From the NCBI RefSeq assembly GCF_000473365.1, contig NZ_KI421517.1, positions 1,323,363 through 1,387,362 of the forward strand: a stretch of DNA of 64,000 nucleotides, read 5' to 3'. The notes beneath the pieces are model-generated. The model made no database searches. It was not told the DNA's origin and saw only the letters and a list, made by a program, of their open reading frames with translations. The stretch is from Adhaeribacter aquaticus DSM 16391 (lineage in GTDB: Bacteria; Bacteroidota; Bacteroidia; Cytophagales; Hymenobacteraceae). Below, one piece after another: positions 9,832-17,935 of the stretch. A program made the position numbers and the translations under genes. Numbering within the stretch: the first letter of the stretch is position 1; each line of letters opens with the position of its first letter.

Positions 9832-9994
9832 TGTAAAGAGTAAATTAAATTTAAAATATAACGTAACTAAGGTTAAAAAATGTGACTGCCTTTTTGAATT
9901 TTATTTAATTAGTTGTGTTATAGCTGAATTATATCAAAAGTAATAACTATTTGGTGTATTAACTTTTGTGTTTACTTTATAAATTAGTTAGCCT

Positions 9995-11386
9995 ATGAAG
10001 CAGCTTAACTTACTCTTAATTTTTCTTCTTTCCAGTTTTTCTCTATTTGCGCAAAAAGCAATTGTAAAGGGTAAAGTGATTAACCCCGAGCAGGATAGTA
10101 TTATGGTAGCAGTTAATCCTAATACTTTAAGTGCTAAGGAAGTGCAGAGTTTGAGCGCTATAGATGCGCAGGGCCAGTTTGCTATTAGTGTTCCTGTTTC
10201 CGAGGCTACTTCTGCTGATTTCGTTTATGATGAGGAATCCATTAGTTTGTTTCTGCACCCCGGTGATGAACTGGAGGTGCGCTTTAATCCTGAGAATTTT
10301 TTTAAAACCTTAAAATTTAAGGGTAAAGGCGCAAATGAGAATAATTTTCTGGTAAGTTTTAATCTTAAATTTTATGAAGATGAAGATTACCAGATATTGC
10401 CGAATAATATCCGGTTAAATGAAAAAAGCTTTGTTGCCTTTCTGGATTACCGCAAAAAAGACCAGTTACAATTTTTAGAGCGGCATGCTGCTAAAACCCC
10501 TTTATCAGAAGATTTTAAAAATTATATAAAGGCCGAAATAGAATATAGTTGGGCCAACGATTTGTTAACCTTTGCCAGTCTGCGCCAACGCGTTATTGGA
10601 GGCTCACTAATAAAATTATCTCCGGGTTATTATGATTTTCTAAAAACTGTTACCATCAATAACTCCCAGGCCTTAAAAAGCCATGCCTACACCAGCTTTT
10701 TAACTAATTACCTTCAGTTTGTATTAACGGCAACAAACCACCAGCCAAGTAATCCGGATTATTACTGGGCTCTGTATAGTACAGCCAAAGAAAAATTAAC
10801 CGGCGAGTGCCGTAATTTAGTACTGGCGCAAATTCTGCACAACTCTATTCAAAATGGCTTTATAAAATATACCGATCAGATATGGCAGGATTTAATGAAG
10901 CTAGCCCCCAACCTGAAACTTAATGATCCTTTAGTGACGGCATATAATGTTAATAAAGCTTTTGCCTTAGGCGGCCAGGCACCAGATTTTAAATTAAAAT
11001 CTATTGAAGGAAAAGATGTTTCCTTAAAAGATTTTAAGGGGAAGGTAGTGTACCTCAATTTCTGGAGTACCACCTGTATTTTATGTAAAGTAGATTTGCC
11101 TTATGCCAAAGAACTGGAAAAAGAAATGCTTAATAAAAACATTATTTTTATAAACATTGGAGTAGATGGCGATGAGGAATTATGGCGAAAGTCGGTTGCC
11201 TCTCGTAAATTAAAAGGAGTACAACTGTTTGCCAGGAATAAAGAAGAATTATTACAAAAATATAAAGTGGTAGAGGCACCTGCTTATTTTCTGATAGATA
11301 CAGACGGTACATTTATTAGTACCAATGCAAAACGCCCCAGCAATGCCAGCATTAATAATGAGTTATTAAAAGCGCTTAAAATGTAG
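9995..11386 (+). CDS. Exported TlpA-like thioredoxin-fold protein
   Basis: 463 aa. A signal peptide (MKQLNLLLIFLLSSFSLFAQ) precedes an N-terminal region resembling the DUF4369-like domain of Bacteroidota thiol-disulfide proteins. A C-terminal thioredoxin domain of the TlpA/AhpC-TSA type begins at about residue 329 (APDFKLKSIEGKDVSLKDFK). The active-site pair is C361-I-L-C364 in FWSTTCILCKVDLP, where most relatives have WCxPC; the cis-Pro is near P429 (EAPAYF). A periplasmic thiol-disulfide reductase is likely. It ends in a 20-bp terminator stem. Confidence 0.88.
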   Translation: MKQLNLLLIFLLSSFSLFAQKAIVKGKVINPEQDSIMVAVNPNTLSAKEVQSLSAIDAQGQFAISVPVSEATSADFVYDEESISLFLHPGDELEVRFNPENFFKTLKFKGKGANENNFLVSFNLKFYEDEDYQILPNNIRLNEKSFVAFLDYRKKDQLQFLERHAAKTPLSEDFKNYIKAEIEYSWANDLLTFASLRQRVIGGSLIKLSPGYYDFLKTVTINNSQALKSHAYTSFLTNYLQFVLTATNHQPSNPDYYWALYSTAKEKLTGECRNLVLAQILHNSIQNGFIKYTDQIWQDLMKLAPNLKLNDPLVTAYNVNKAFALGGQAPDFKLKSIEGKDVSLKDFKGKVVYLNFWSTTCILCKVDLPYAKELEKEMLNKNIIFINIGVDGDEELWRKSVASRKLKGVQLFARNKEELLQKYKVVEAPAYFLIDTDGTFISTNAKRPSNASINNELLKALKM

Positions 11387-11399
11387 AAATAGTAAAAGA

Positions 11400-11444
11400 T
11401 TAAATTAAAGCGATACAGGCACTTCCTGTATCGCTTTAATTTAA
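11400..11444 (+). terminator. Intrinsic terminator of the TlpA-like gene
   Basis: A perfect 20-bp inverted repeat (arms 11400-11419 and 11425-11444, core AAAGCGATACAGG) with a 5-nt loop, 13 bp after the stop codon. Confidence 0.9.
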
Positions 11445-11549
11445 GGCTCTAGCAGTTTATTATTTTCGGCTGGCTCAAGCTTCTTTCCGTAGTTACTCGT
11501 ACTTTTAGATTCCTATTTCGGAAACCTCCCGAATATTTAAAGCTGCTGT

Positions 11550-12572
11550 ATGAAGGGCAAAATCTCTGACGGATTTAATTTTTTATCTAAGTTAACACTG
11601 CCGCGCGCTATTAATGCAACCAAGGTGATTAGCAGTTATATTCTTTCCAAAGTCACTAAAACCTCCCGGCATTGGGGAAGCCCAATAAGTATTTCGTTTG
11701 AGCCTACTACCAGTTGTAATTTACGGTGTCCGGAGTGTCCCAGTGGCTTGCGGTCCTTTACGCGGCCTACTGGTATGTTGGATGATACCTTGTTCAGGCG
11801 GACTATTGACGAACTTCACCAGAAATTACTGTATCTAATTTTTTATTTCCAGGGAGAGCCGTACCTCCATCCCCGTTTCTTGGATTTAGTTAAACACGCT
11901 TCCGCAAAAGGTATTTATACCGCTACTTCTACCAACGCTCATTTTTTAAATGAAGAGAATGCCCGTAAAACTGTAGAATCAGGGCTGGACCGTATGATTA
12001 TATCTATAGATGGAACCACACAGGAAACCTACCAGGCTTACCGCATTGGAGGGCAGTTAGACAAAGTATTGGAGGGCACACGTAACTTAATTAAATGGAA
12101 AAAAAAGTTAAAATCCAGGACACCCTATGTGGTATTCCAGTTCTTAGTGGTGCGCCCCAACGAACACCAGCTGGATGAGGTGCGGAATTTGGCGAAAGAA
12201 CTGGAAGTAGATGATGTATGGTTTAAAACCGCTCAAATTTATGATTATGAGCAAGGCTCCCCTCTTATTCCTACCATTGATTATTACTCCCGGTATCAGA
12301 ACAATGGCAATGGAAGCTTCTCTATAAAAAATAAACTTCTGAATCATTGTTGGAAAATGTGGCACTCTTGCGTAATAACCTGGGATGGTTTGGTGGTGCC
12401 TTGTTGTTTTGATAAAGATGCTGAGTACCGCATGGGCGATTTAAAACAACAGAAATTTGAACAACTATGGCGGGGCACTCCCTACCGTAAATTTCGCCAG
12501 GCTCTATTAAAATCACGAAACGAAATCGAGATGTGCCGCAACTGTACACAGGGAACTAAAGTATGGGGATAG
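11550..12572 (+). CDS. Radical SAM/SPASM domain protein
   Basis: 340 aa. The radical SAM cluster motif C56-x3-C60-x2-C63 sits in TTSCNLRCPECPSG. A TIM-barrel-like region follows, with IFYFQGEPYLHP and the glycine-rich RMIISIDGTTQETY. The C-terminal SPASM-type Cys set (HCWKMWHSCVITWDG, then VVPCCFD, then MCRNC) would hold an auxiliary iron-sulfur cluster. Family members modify peptides, cofactors or lipids; the substrate cannot be read from the sequence. No precursor-peptide gene is apparent beside it. Its 3' end abuts the DUF2007 gene, so the two are probably co-transcribed. Confidence 0.9.
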   Translation: MKGKISDGFNFLSKLTLPRAINATKVISSYILSKVTKTSRHWGSPISISFEPTTSCNLRCPECPSGLRSFTRPTGMLDDTLFRRTIDELHQKLLYLIFYFQGEPYLHPRFLDLVKHASAKGIYTATSTNAHFLNEENARKTVESGLDRMIISIDGTTQETYQAYRIGGQLDKVLEGTRNLIKWKKKLKSRTPYVVFQFLVVRPNEHQLDEVRNLAKELEVDDVWFKTAQIYDYEQGSPLIPTIDYYSRYQNNGNGSFSIKNKLLNHCWKMWHSCVITWDGLVVPCCFDKDAEYRMGDLKQQKFEQLWRGTPYRKFRQALLKSRNEIEMCRNCTQGTKVWG

Positions 12573-12586
12573 GTCACGTAATAAAC

Positions 12587-12994
12587 ATGGAAGAAGAAAA
12601 TACAGAGGTGGTAATGGTAACGGTGGCTACTTTTCCGGAAGCTATTGAAGCACATATTTACCGCAACCGTTTAGAAGTAGAAGGTATTCCGTGTGTATTA
12701 GGCGACGAAAATATTATTTCGAACCAGCCCTGGCACAGCATTGCGTATGGGGGCGTAAAATTACGGGTCCGGCAACAGGATAAAGAAAATGCCAGAGCAA
12801 TTATAGCGGAGATTCGAGATGAGTTGCAACCAACAATGGGCGTTGTAGGAGCCTGTCCGGTATGTGCATCGCCCCAGGTACAAGTAGAGGAGCAGCCAGG
12901 TATATTTAAAAAACTACTTTCTTTTATCTTGGCAGACCCCTTACGCAACCATATTCTCGTATGTGGCAATTGTGGCCATACGTGGCGCCCTTAA
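12587..12994 (+). CDS. DUF2007 putative signal-transducing protein with C-terminal zinc ribbon
   Basis: 135 aa from ATG 12587. A longer in-frame ATG at 12563 would overlap the previous gene by 10 bp and add eight residues. I prefer the internal start because it falls 14 bp after the upstream stop and directly precedes MEEENTEVVMV. Residues about 5-75 form the DUF2007 domain (VTVATFPEAIEAHIYRNRLE, then GVKLRVRQQDKENARAII). The tail has a two-pair Cys ribbon, CPVCAS and CGNCGHTW. The function of the family is unknown. It is probably in an operon with the radical SAM gene and the MscS channel. Confidence 0.85.
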   Translation: MEEENTEVVMVTVATFPEAIEAHIYRNRLEVEGIPCVLGDENIISNQPWHSIAYGGVKLRVRQQDKENARAIIAEIRDELQPTMGVVGACPVCASPQVQVEEQPGIFKKLLSFILADPLRNHILVCGNCGHTWRP

Positions 12995-13006
12995 AAATTA
13001 TATTCT

Positions 13007-13927
13007 ATGCTAGAGATAAACCGGTACTTAAATTTAATGGTGGCTAAGATCGATTCTTGGTTAAAGCAACTGGTGCTCATGTTGCCCAACCTGATAATCG
13101 CACTTATAGTTTTAGTAGCTACTTTTTTTGTGGCACGGCTCATTCAGCGCACTACTGAAAAAGTATTGCCCCGGTTTTCGCACAGTTTAGCCTTAAATAA
13201 CCTTATTGCTTCACTGGCTTACACAGCTTCTCTCCTGATTGGCTTTTTCTTTGCGCTGGATATTCTGGAACTAGATAAAACCGTTACCTCATTGCTGGCT
13301 GGGGTTGGTATTATAGGTTTGGCTTTGGGTTTCGCCTTTCAGGATATTGCCGCTAACTTTATTTCGGGGGTTATTATTGCTGTACGTAAACCTTTTGGGG
13401 TAGGCGATGTGATAGAATCCAACGATTATTTTGGGACAATTGAGCGGATTAATTTACGGACCATTGATATCAGACAGGTAACAGGGGAGTTAGTAAAAGT
13501 ACCTAACCGGAAAGTTTTTGAGAATGTAATGGTGGTTTTTACCCATTACGGTATCAGGCGGGTAGATGTAACCTTGGGTATTTCTTATGGAGAGGATTTA
13601 GAACGGGCGCAGCAAGTAATAAAGGAAGCTGTAATTGGTATAAAAGGCCAGGTAGAAACCAAAGATGTAGAGGTAGTTTATGAAGAGTTTGGCGATAGTT
13701 CTATAAATTGTAAAGTACGGTTTTGGGTTCATTATAACCGGCAGTTTGATTATGTATTTGCCCGTAGTGAAGCCATTATAAAAATAAAGAAAGCGCTTGA
13801 TGCCAATAATATGGCTATACCATTCCCAATCCGGACATTAGATTTTGGTATTCAGGGAGGAGTAAATTTAAGCGATCAGCTTTCTGTTTTAAAACCAGAA
13901 GCGCCTGAGGAAAAAAAGGAATCCTGA
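13007..13927 (+). CDS. MscS-family small-conductance mechanosensitive channel
   Basis: 306 aa, typical MscS size. Three N-terminal membrane segments lie at about residues 20-45, 65-85 and 90-130. The pore-lining helix and start of the beta domain are seen as GLALGFAFQDIAANFISGVII followed by KPFGVGDVI. The cytoplasmic alpha/beta vestibule follows (VPNRKVFENVMVVF). MscS channels open in the inner membrane on sudden osmotic downshift to release solutes. The gene starts 12 bp after DUF2007 and ends at a 20-bp terminator. Confidence 0.94.
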   Translation: MLEINRYLNLMVAKIDSWLKQLVLMLPNLIIALIVLVATFFVARLIQRTTEKVLPRFSHSLALNNLIASLAYTASLLIGFFFALDILELDKTVTSLLAGVGIIGLALGFAFQDIAANFISGVIIAVRKPFGVGDVIESNDYFGTIERINLRTIDIRQVTGELVKVPNRKVFENVMVVFTHYGIRRVDVTLGISYGEDLERAQQVIKEAVIGIKGQVETKDVEVVYEEFGDSSINCKVRFWVHYNRQFDYVFARSEAIIKIKKALDANNMAIPFPIRTLDFGIQGGVNLSDQLSVLKPEAPEEKKES

Positions 13928-13939
13928 ATTAGGTTTTAG

Positions 13940-13984
13940 AAAAAATAAAAGCTGAAGGATGTACTCCTTCAGCTTTTATTTTTT
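13940..13984. terminator. Bidirectional intrinsic terminator
   Basis: A perfect 20-bp stem (13940-13959 / 13965-13984, core GCTGAAGGA) with a 5-nt loop and flanking A/T runs. It lies between the convergent MscS gene and the gene at 14000-14335. Confidence 0.92.
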
Positions 13985-13999
13985 GTGCTATAATTTCGC

Positions 14000-14335
14000 T
14001 TAGTTCTTATCTACATTTTTTCCTAAGTCCTGTACTCTTACTAAGAAAGCATCAATATCCGTATCGGCTAAAGGACCATACGAGTTAGAGATAGTTCCTT
14101 TTGTTCCATCGTTGCATTCAATAGCATATAAAATGGCCATATCATCCGGATTAGTTTCTCCTTCAAAACGGTAAAAGTCTACAATTTTTACTTCCTCGGC
14201 TCCGTATGTTTTACCATCGTTTTCGCCATAACTAGTTAACCGTTCATTCTCAACCCGGAAATCTTTTGTAAAGCCTTCTTCCTTAAGCTTCTTTTGTACA
14301 TCTATTTGCGACGTTAATTCTTCTTTGTCTTGCAT
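14000..14335 (-). CDS. Small conserved Bacteroidota protein of unknown function
   Basis: 111 aa, no signal peptide. The core VKIVDFYRFEGETNPDDMAILYAIECNDGTKG matches a family of about 100-aa Bacteroidota proteins. These are sometimes labelled phosphoribosylpyrophosphate synthetase in databases, although they have no PRPP-binding motif and are far too short to be that enzyme. I would call it a conserved protein of unknown function. It has its own start downstream of the FeoB-associated peptide and ends at the shared terminator. Confidence 0.8.
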   Translation of the reverse strand: MQDKEELTSQIDVQKKLKEEGFTKDFRVENERLTSYGENDGKTYGAEEVKIVDFYRFEGETNPDDMAILYAIECNDGTKGTISNSYGPLADTDIDAFLVRVQDLGKNVDKN

Positions 14336-14475
14336 AGCAGTATAATTATTAAGGGTTATTCATCGAATATAGTATAGCTGCTATACGTAAAAACCGAAAC
14401 AAGTTAACTGCACAAACCGGAAAAATTTGGAAGTCTGTAAATTCTCTAGCTAAAGAGTCGCATAAAAACAGGCTT

Positions 14476-14655
14476 TTAACTCTGGGAAGCCGAGTTTATA
14501 TTCTTCTGAATTTTAGTAAAATCAATAGAAGAACAAGCGCTACCACAACCTTTAACACAGCCGCCAGACTTGGTGCTAAAGTTTCTGTAAACTAAACGAC
14601 CTACATAAAAAGCAGCGGCAATAAATATGAGAAATATAATAAGTTGCTGTACCAT
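14476..14655 (-). CDS. FeoB-associated Cys-rich membrane protein (59 aa)
   Basis: Reading the minus strand from ATG at 14655 gives a 59-residue protein. One N-terminal membrane helix (MVQQLIIFLIFIAAAFYVGR) is followed by a short Cys cluster (GGCVKGCGSACSS) and a polar tail. This layout, helix then C-x3-C-x3-C, is that of the FeoB-associated Cys-rich protein family, thought to assist ferrous iron uptake. No feoA or feoB is present in this window, so the gene is an orphan here. The helix, Cys spacing and clean ORF between two genes support it as real. Confidence 0.75.
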   Translation of the reverse strand: MVQQLIIFLIFIAAAFYVGRLVYRNFSTKSGGCVKGCGSACSSIDFTKIQKNINSASQS

Positions 14656-14704
14656 GTCTTGTTAAGAACCGCTTAAGTTTAAAAAAAGTTTATTGTGGCT
14701 GCTA

Positions 14705-15514
14705 TTACAAAGGTTGTTCACTCTTATTCCAGTAGGATAAAATAAATTGACTGGTTTCGTCGTGAATCCGCCCGTTAGTAGCCAATAATTCTTTGCCAAA
14801 AACCGGATCGCCACTGCCGCCGAATTTTGTAACACGTCCGCCCGCTTCTCTTACAATAACTACTCCTGCTGCCACGTCCCAAGGCTTTAAATTAAACTCA
14901 AAGAACCCTTCAAACCTGCCGCAGGCAACATAAGCTAAGTCTGCAGCCGCTGATCCTAACCGCCGTACGCCATGTGATTTTTGCATAAAGCCACCTAGCA
15001 ATTGTAAGTAATCCTGCATCCAGCCAAAATCGGTATAGGGGTACCCGGTTACCATTAAACTATTAGCTAAGTCAGGAGTATCAGTTACTTTTATAGGCTT
15101 GCCATTCAGGAAAGCTCCACCACCCTTTGTCGCATAAAAGCATTCATCCTGGTTTATCTCATAAATAACTCCCAGCACCATTTCATCCCGCTCCATTAAG
15201 CCAATGCTCACGCAAAAAACAGGCACCCCATGAATGAAATTGGTAGTTCCATCCAAAGGGTCTATAATCCAGTTGTATACCTCGTGTTTCTCATCAGAAG
15301 TGCCTTCTTCCGCAATAAATCCCGAATCTGGAAATACAGCTTTTATGCCAGCTATTATTTGTTCTTCAGCCTGTTTGTCTACATACGAAACCATGTCGTT
15401 CAGGCCTTTATGTTCAATTTTACTTCTGTCAAAAGCCGCCGCTTCGGCACGAATAAATTCGCCGGTTTTTTTAGCAATAGCAACTATTTCCTGGCAAAGT
15501 TCAGAAAGATTCAT
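14705..15514 (-). CDS. Inositol monophosphatase family protein
   Basis: 269 aa, full length. The family metal-binding motifs are present: E69-E70 (FIAEEGT), the signature D85-P-L-D88-G-T (WIIDPLDGTTNFIHG), and the second motif WDVAAGVVIVREAGG near residue 213. Members hydrolyse inositol monophosphate or related sugar phosphates using Mg2+. In bacteria the physiological substrate is often unclear, and a SuhB-like or CysQ-like role is possible. It is cytoplasmic. It lies 16 bp after the DUF4105 gene and is the third gene of a likely rsmI-DUF4105-IMPase operon. Confidence 0.93.
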   Translation of the reverse strand: MNLSELCQEIVAIAKKTGEFIRAEAAAFDRSKIEHKGLNDMVSYVDKQAEEQIIAGIKAVFPDSGFIAEEGTSDEKHEVYNWIIDPLDGTTNFIHGVPVFCVSIGLMERDEMVLGVIYEINQDECFYATKGGGAFLNGKPIKVTDTPDLANSLMVTGYPYTDFGWMQDYLQLLGGFMQKSHGVRRLGSAAADLAYVACGRFEGFFEFNLKPWDVAAGVVIVREAGGRVTKFGGSGDPVFGKELLATNGRIHDETSQFILSYWNKSEQPL

Positions 15515-15530
15515 AGGCTTATTTTTAGGT

Positions 15531-16739
15531 TTATTTATACGGGTTTGTAGAACTTTTTACTTTTTTGCTGCCCTTGGCAATATACCAGCCCCGGATAGCC
15601 AGGGTTAGTACGAGTGGCAATACGGATGGATGAAATTCTTGAGGTAATATTTTCCAGCTAACGGCTAACAGTACTAAAATGGCAGCTGTAACTAAAAAGT
15701 AAGTTTTTATAAAAGTTGATTTCTTTTCTTTAAGCAAAAGAAAAGCAACTGGTAAGTGAAGAGGAAAAGCCCAAAGAATATTGAGGTTTTGGGAAAACGA
15801 CTGGTGGTCGGTGCCAAACCAAAGAAACGTTAATATAATACCTAATAAGCCGGTTAAGCTAAATAGAACAATATCTAATGCGTGGGAAACAGCTTTTTGC
15901 CGAATCTGCAGAATGGTAACAAGTACTACTACCACCAGTAACACCCAGAAAATAAACGAAGGTGTTAGAAGGGGCGCTTCAGCTGGTGGGGCAGTTGCCT
16001 TAAATAATTGTTGCTTAGATTGTACAAAAGGAGCCATACCTCCTACCCTGGATTTGTCAAATCCCTGCATTAAAAAGTCCGGCAAAAACATCATTTGGGT
16101 GGGCGATGCTACTTTGTCGGCAGGCAAGCCCATTAATAAATCTATGCCCAAATCTACCCAGGGGTGCGGTGCCTGGTAAATGCCAACCAACTGCCGGAAA
16201 GTAGGCGGACCATCTAACGGGGTTTGAGGGTAAATTAATTTGTTCCCTAAGCCTTTTTTAAAAACATCCCGGATACGGGTAGCGCAGTTATCGTAGAAAA
16301 AGTCGTAGAGATACGAGCGGTTTTCGGGCAGGTAATTATTTTCCAGGAAATCCATTACCCATTGTTTTTCCTGCAAATTTAAATTCAATACTTGCTCATA
16401 TACCGACCGGTTATCTTCCTGGCTGTTCTCTAATAATTGTTGGAAGTATCCGGCTGATAAATTATAAGGTAACTTACCCTGAATAAATTTTATATAAAAG
16501 TTAGGGGTATTAAAATCAAAAGTGCCATAGTTAAAAACCACATCCATATCCTGGACCGGGTCTACTACCCGTATGGCACTGTGGCCATACATCGAGTATA
16601 ATTCGGCCCCAGGAGAAACTGTAATAAGGCTAATTTTAGCTTGCGGCGACAACGGGAATGCCTTACTTTGTTGAATAACCAACAGGAATCCCAGACAAAG
16701 TATTATTAATTTAAAAATTGATCTTTTATTCATTTGCAT
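15531..16739 (-). CDS. DUF4105 (Lnb N-terminal-like) membrane protein
   Basis: 402 aa. A signal or first membrane segment (IFKLIILCLGFLLVIQQSKAF) is followed by a periplasmic domain. Its pattern GAELYSMYGHSAIRVVD, FNYGTFDF, NLSAGYFQQL and FYDNCATRIRD marks the Lnb N-terminal periplasmic/DUF4105 family, which looks like a cysteine-peptidase fold with conserved His and Cys. The C-terminal ~130 residues hold four or five membrane helices. Function is unproven. The start overlaps the 3' end of rsmI by 14 bp (or 8 bp with the second ATG at 16733), showing translational coupling. Confidence 0.85.
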   Translation of the reverse strand: MQMNKRSIFKLIILCLGFLLVIQQSKAFPLSPQAKISLITVSPGAELYSMYGHSAIRVVDPVQDMDVVFNYGTFDFNTPNFYIKFIQGKLPYNLSAGYFQQLLENSQEDNRSVYEQVLNLNLQEKQWVMDFLENNYLPENRSYLYDFFYDNCATRIRDVFKKGLGNKLIYPQTPLDGPPTFRQLVGIYQAPHPWVDLGIDLLMGLPADKVASPTQMMFLPDFLMQGFDKSRVGGMAPFVQSKQQLFKATAPPAEAPLLTPSFIFWVLLVVVVLVTILQIRQKAVSHALDIVLFSLTGLLGIILTFLWFGTDHQSFSQNLNILWAFPLHLPVAFLLLKEKKSTFIKTYFLVTAAILVLLAVSWKILPQEFHPSVLPLVLTLAIRGWYIAKGSKKVKSSTNPYK

Positions 16740-17439
16740 AAGAGGCTTTTAAAGCTTTCCCTCCTTCTACTACCAACACAAATTCTCCTTTTATTGCCTT
16801 CTGGTTAAACTGCTGAATTACGTCGGCTAAAGTACCGGTAATGGTTTCTTCAAACATTTTAGTTAGTTCCCTTGATACCGATACTTGCCGTTCCGGACCA
16901 AAGTATTCGCTAAATTGGCCCAGTGTCTTAAGTAAACGATGCGGCGATTCATAAAATATCATAGTGCGCTCTTCTTTGGCTAACTCCTGTAAGCGGGTTT
17001 GTCGGCCTTTTTTCTGTGGCAAAAATCCCTCAAAAGTAAATCGCTCGGCGCTAAAGCCAGATTTTAGTAAAGCTGGTACAAAAGCAGTGGGTCCGGGCAA
17101 ACATTCTATTTTAATATTGTTGCGCAGGCACTCGCGCACCAGTAAAAAGCCAGGATCCGATATGCCCGGGGTACCAGCATCTGACACCAAAGCCATTTTT
17201 TCGCCTTTACTCATACGATCTATTAAGTGGGCTACCGCTTTGTGTTCGTTGTGCAGGTGGTGGCTGTGCATGCGTTTATCTATGCCTAAATGTTGCAGCA
17301 GTTTTCCACTGGTACGGGTATCTTCGGCCAGCACGGTGTCTACCTCTTTTAAAATCCTAATTGCCCGAAGCGTTATATCCTCCAGGTTACCAATTGGAGT
17401 TGGTACTAAGTAAAGCCTTGTTTCTTCGCCAGATGACAT
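16726..17439 (-). CDS. rsmI: 16S rRNA (cytidine-1402-2'-O)-methyltransferase RsmI
   Basis: 237 aa from ATG 17439; an in-frame TTG two codons upstream is less likely. Tetrapyrrole-methylase fold signatures are clear: YLVPTPIGNLEDITLRAIRIL at the N-terminus, the SAM-binding VSDAGTPGISDPG, and LPGPTAFVPALLKSGF. RsmI methylates the ribose of C1402 in the decoding centre of 16S rRNA. It is the first gene of the likely operon with the DUF4105 and IMPase genes. A TACCTTTG promoter element ends 3 nt before the ATG, which suggests a leaderless mRNA. Confidence 0.96.
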   Translation of the reverse strand: MSSGEETRLYLVPTPIGNLEDITLRAIRILKEVDTVLAEDTRTSGKLLQHLGIDKRMHSHHLHNEHKAVAHLIDRMSKGEKMALVSDAGTPGISDPGFLLVRECLRNNIKIECLPGPTAFVPALLKSGFSAERFTFEGFLPQKKGRQTRLQELAKEERTMIFYESPHRLLKTLGQFSEYFGPERQVSVSRELTKMFEETITGTLADVIQQFNQKAIKGEFVLVVEGGKALKASYANE

Positions 17440-17442
17440 GCC

Positions 17443-17450
17443 CAAAGGTA
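17443..17450 (-). promoter_or_regulatory. Bacteroidota -7 promoter element for rsmI
   Basis: TACCTTTG matches the TAnnTTTG consensus and is separated from the rsmI ATG by only three bases (GGC). I see no good TTG at the -33 position. If this element is used, transcription would start at or beside the start codon. Confidence 0.5.
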
Positions 17451-17529
17451 AATATTTCAGTTTAATTGCGGGTAATGGTGCTGGTAAAATACGTGTCTAT
17501 TTTTTATGTGGCTATTTAAATATACACGA

Positions 17530-17775
17530 TTAGTACTCTAAATATTTTTCAGCTACCCGATCTATGGCCTGAGCTAGTTTCCGGTCGCGGGTTGTTACTT
17601 TATTTCCCGCAAAGGTATAAAGCTTAAAACTTACTTTGTTGTAGATATTGGTCCATTCCGGGTGGTGGTCCAAATCTTCTGCTACAGCGGCTACTTCGGT
17701 CATAAAAGCAAAGGCTTCTTTAAAGTTCTTAAAAATAAAGGCTTTTTTAAGGCTGTTGTTTTCTTCTTCCCACAT
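17530..17775 (-). CDS. 4a-hydroxytetrahydrobiopterin dehydratase (pterin carbinolamine dehydratase)
   Basis: 81 aa, slightly shorter than the usual ~95 because the N-terminus is trimmed. The family signature is present: a [15 protein letters not shown] helix, then [16 protein letters not shown], which contains the catalytic HHP pattern, and the C-terminal [18 protein letters not shown]. The enzyme dehydrates 4a-hydroxytetrahydrobiopterin during pterin recycling, or acts in molybdopterin-related metabolism in bacteria lacking phenylalanine hydroxylase. No aromatic amino-acid hydroxylase is nearby. Its start is separated from rsmI, so it has its own promoter. Confidence 0.92.
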   Translation of the reverse strand: MWEEENNSLKKAFIFKNFKEAFAFMTEVAAVAEDLDHHPEWTNIYNKVSFKLYTFAGNKVTTRDRKLAQAIDRVAEKYLEY

Positions 17776-17935
17776 AACAAATAAGGTTTTAAAATTTAAA
17801 TATATCTGATTACCTGAATATTATGGATTATTAAAATCTTGAAAATAAATGGGTGCTGCTCCAACTACCAATTTTAGAAGGCCGTATAGAAAGCCTCTTA
17901 AAGAATTATTAGTTTGATCTAACCCTAAACCAACT

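Noticed and set aside
14000-14335. Phosphoribosylpyrophosphate synthetase annotation
   Set aside because: The protein has 111 residues and no PRPP-binding signature; the name seen on relatives appears to be a propagated error.
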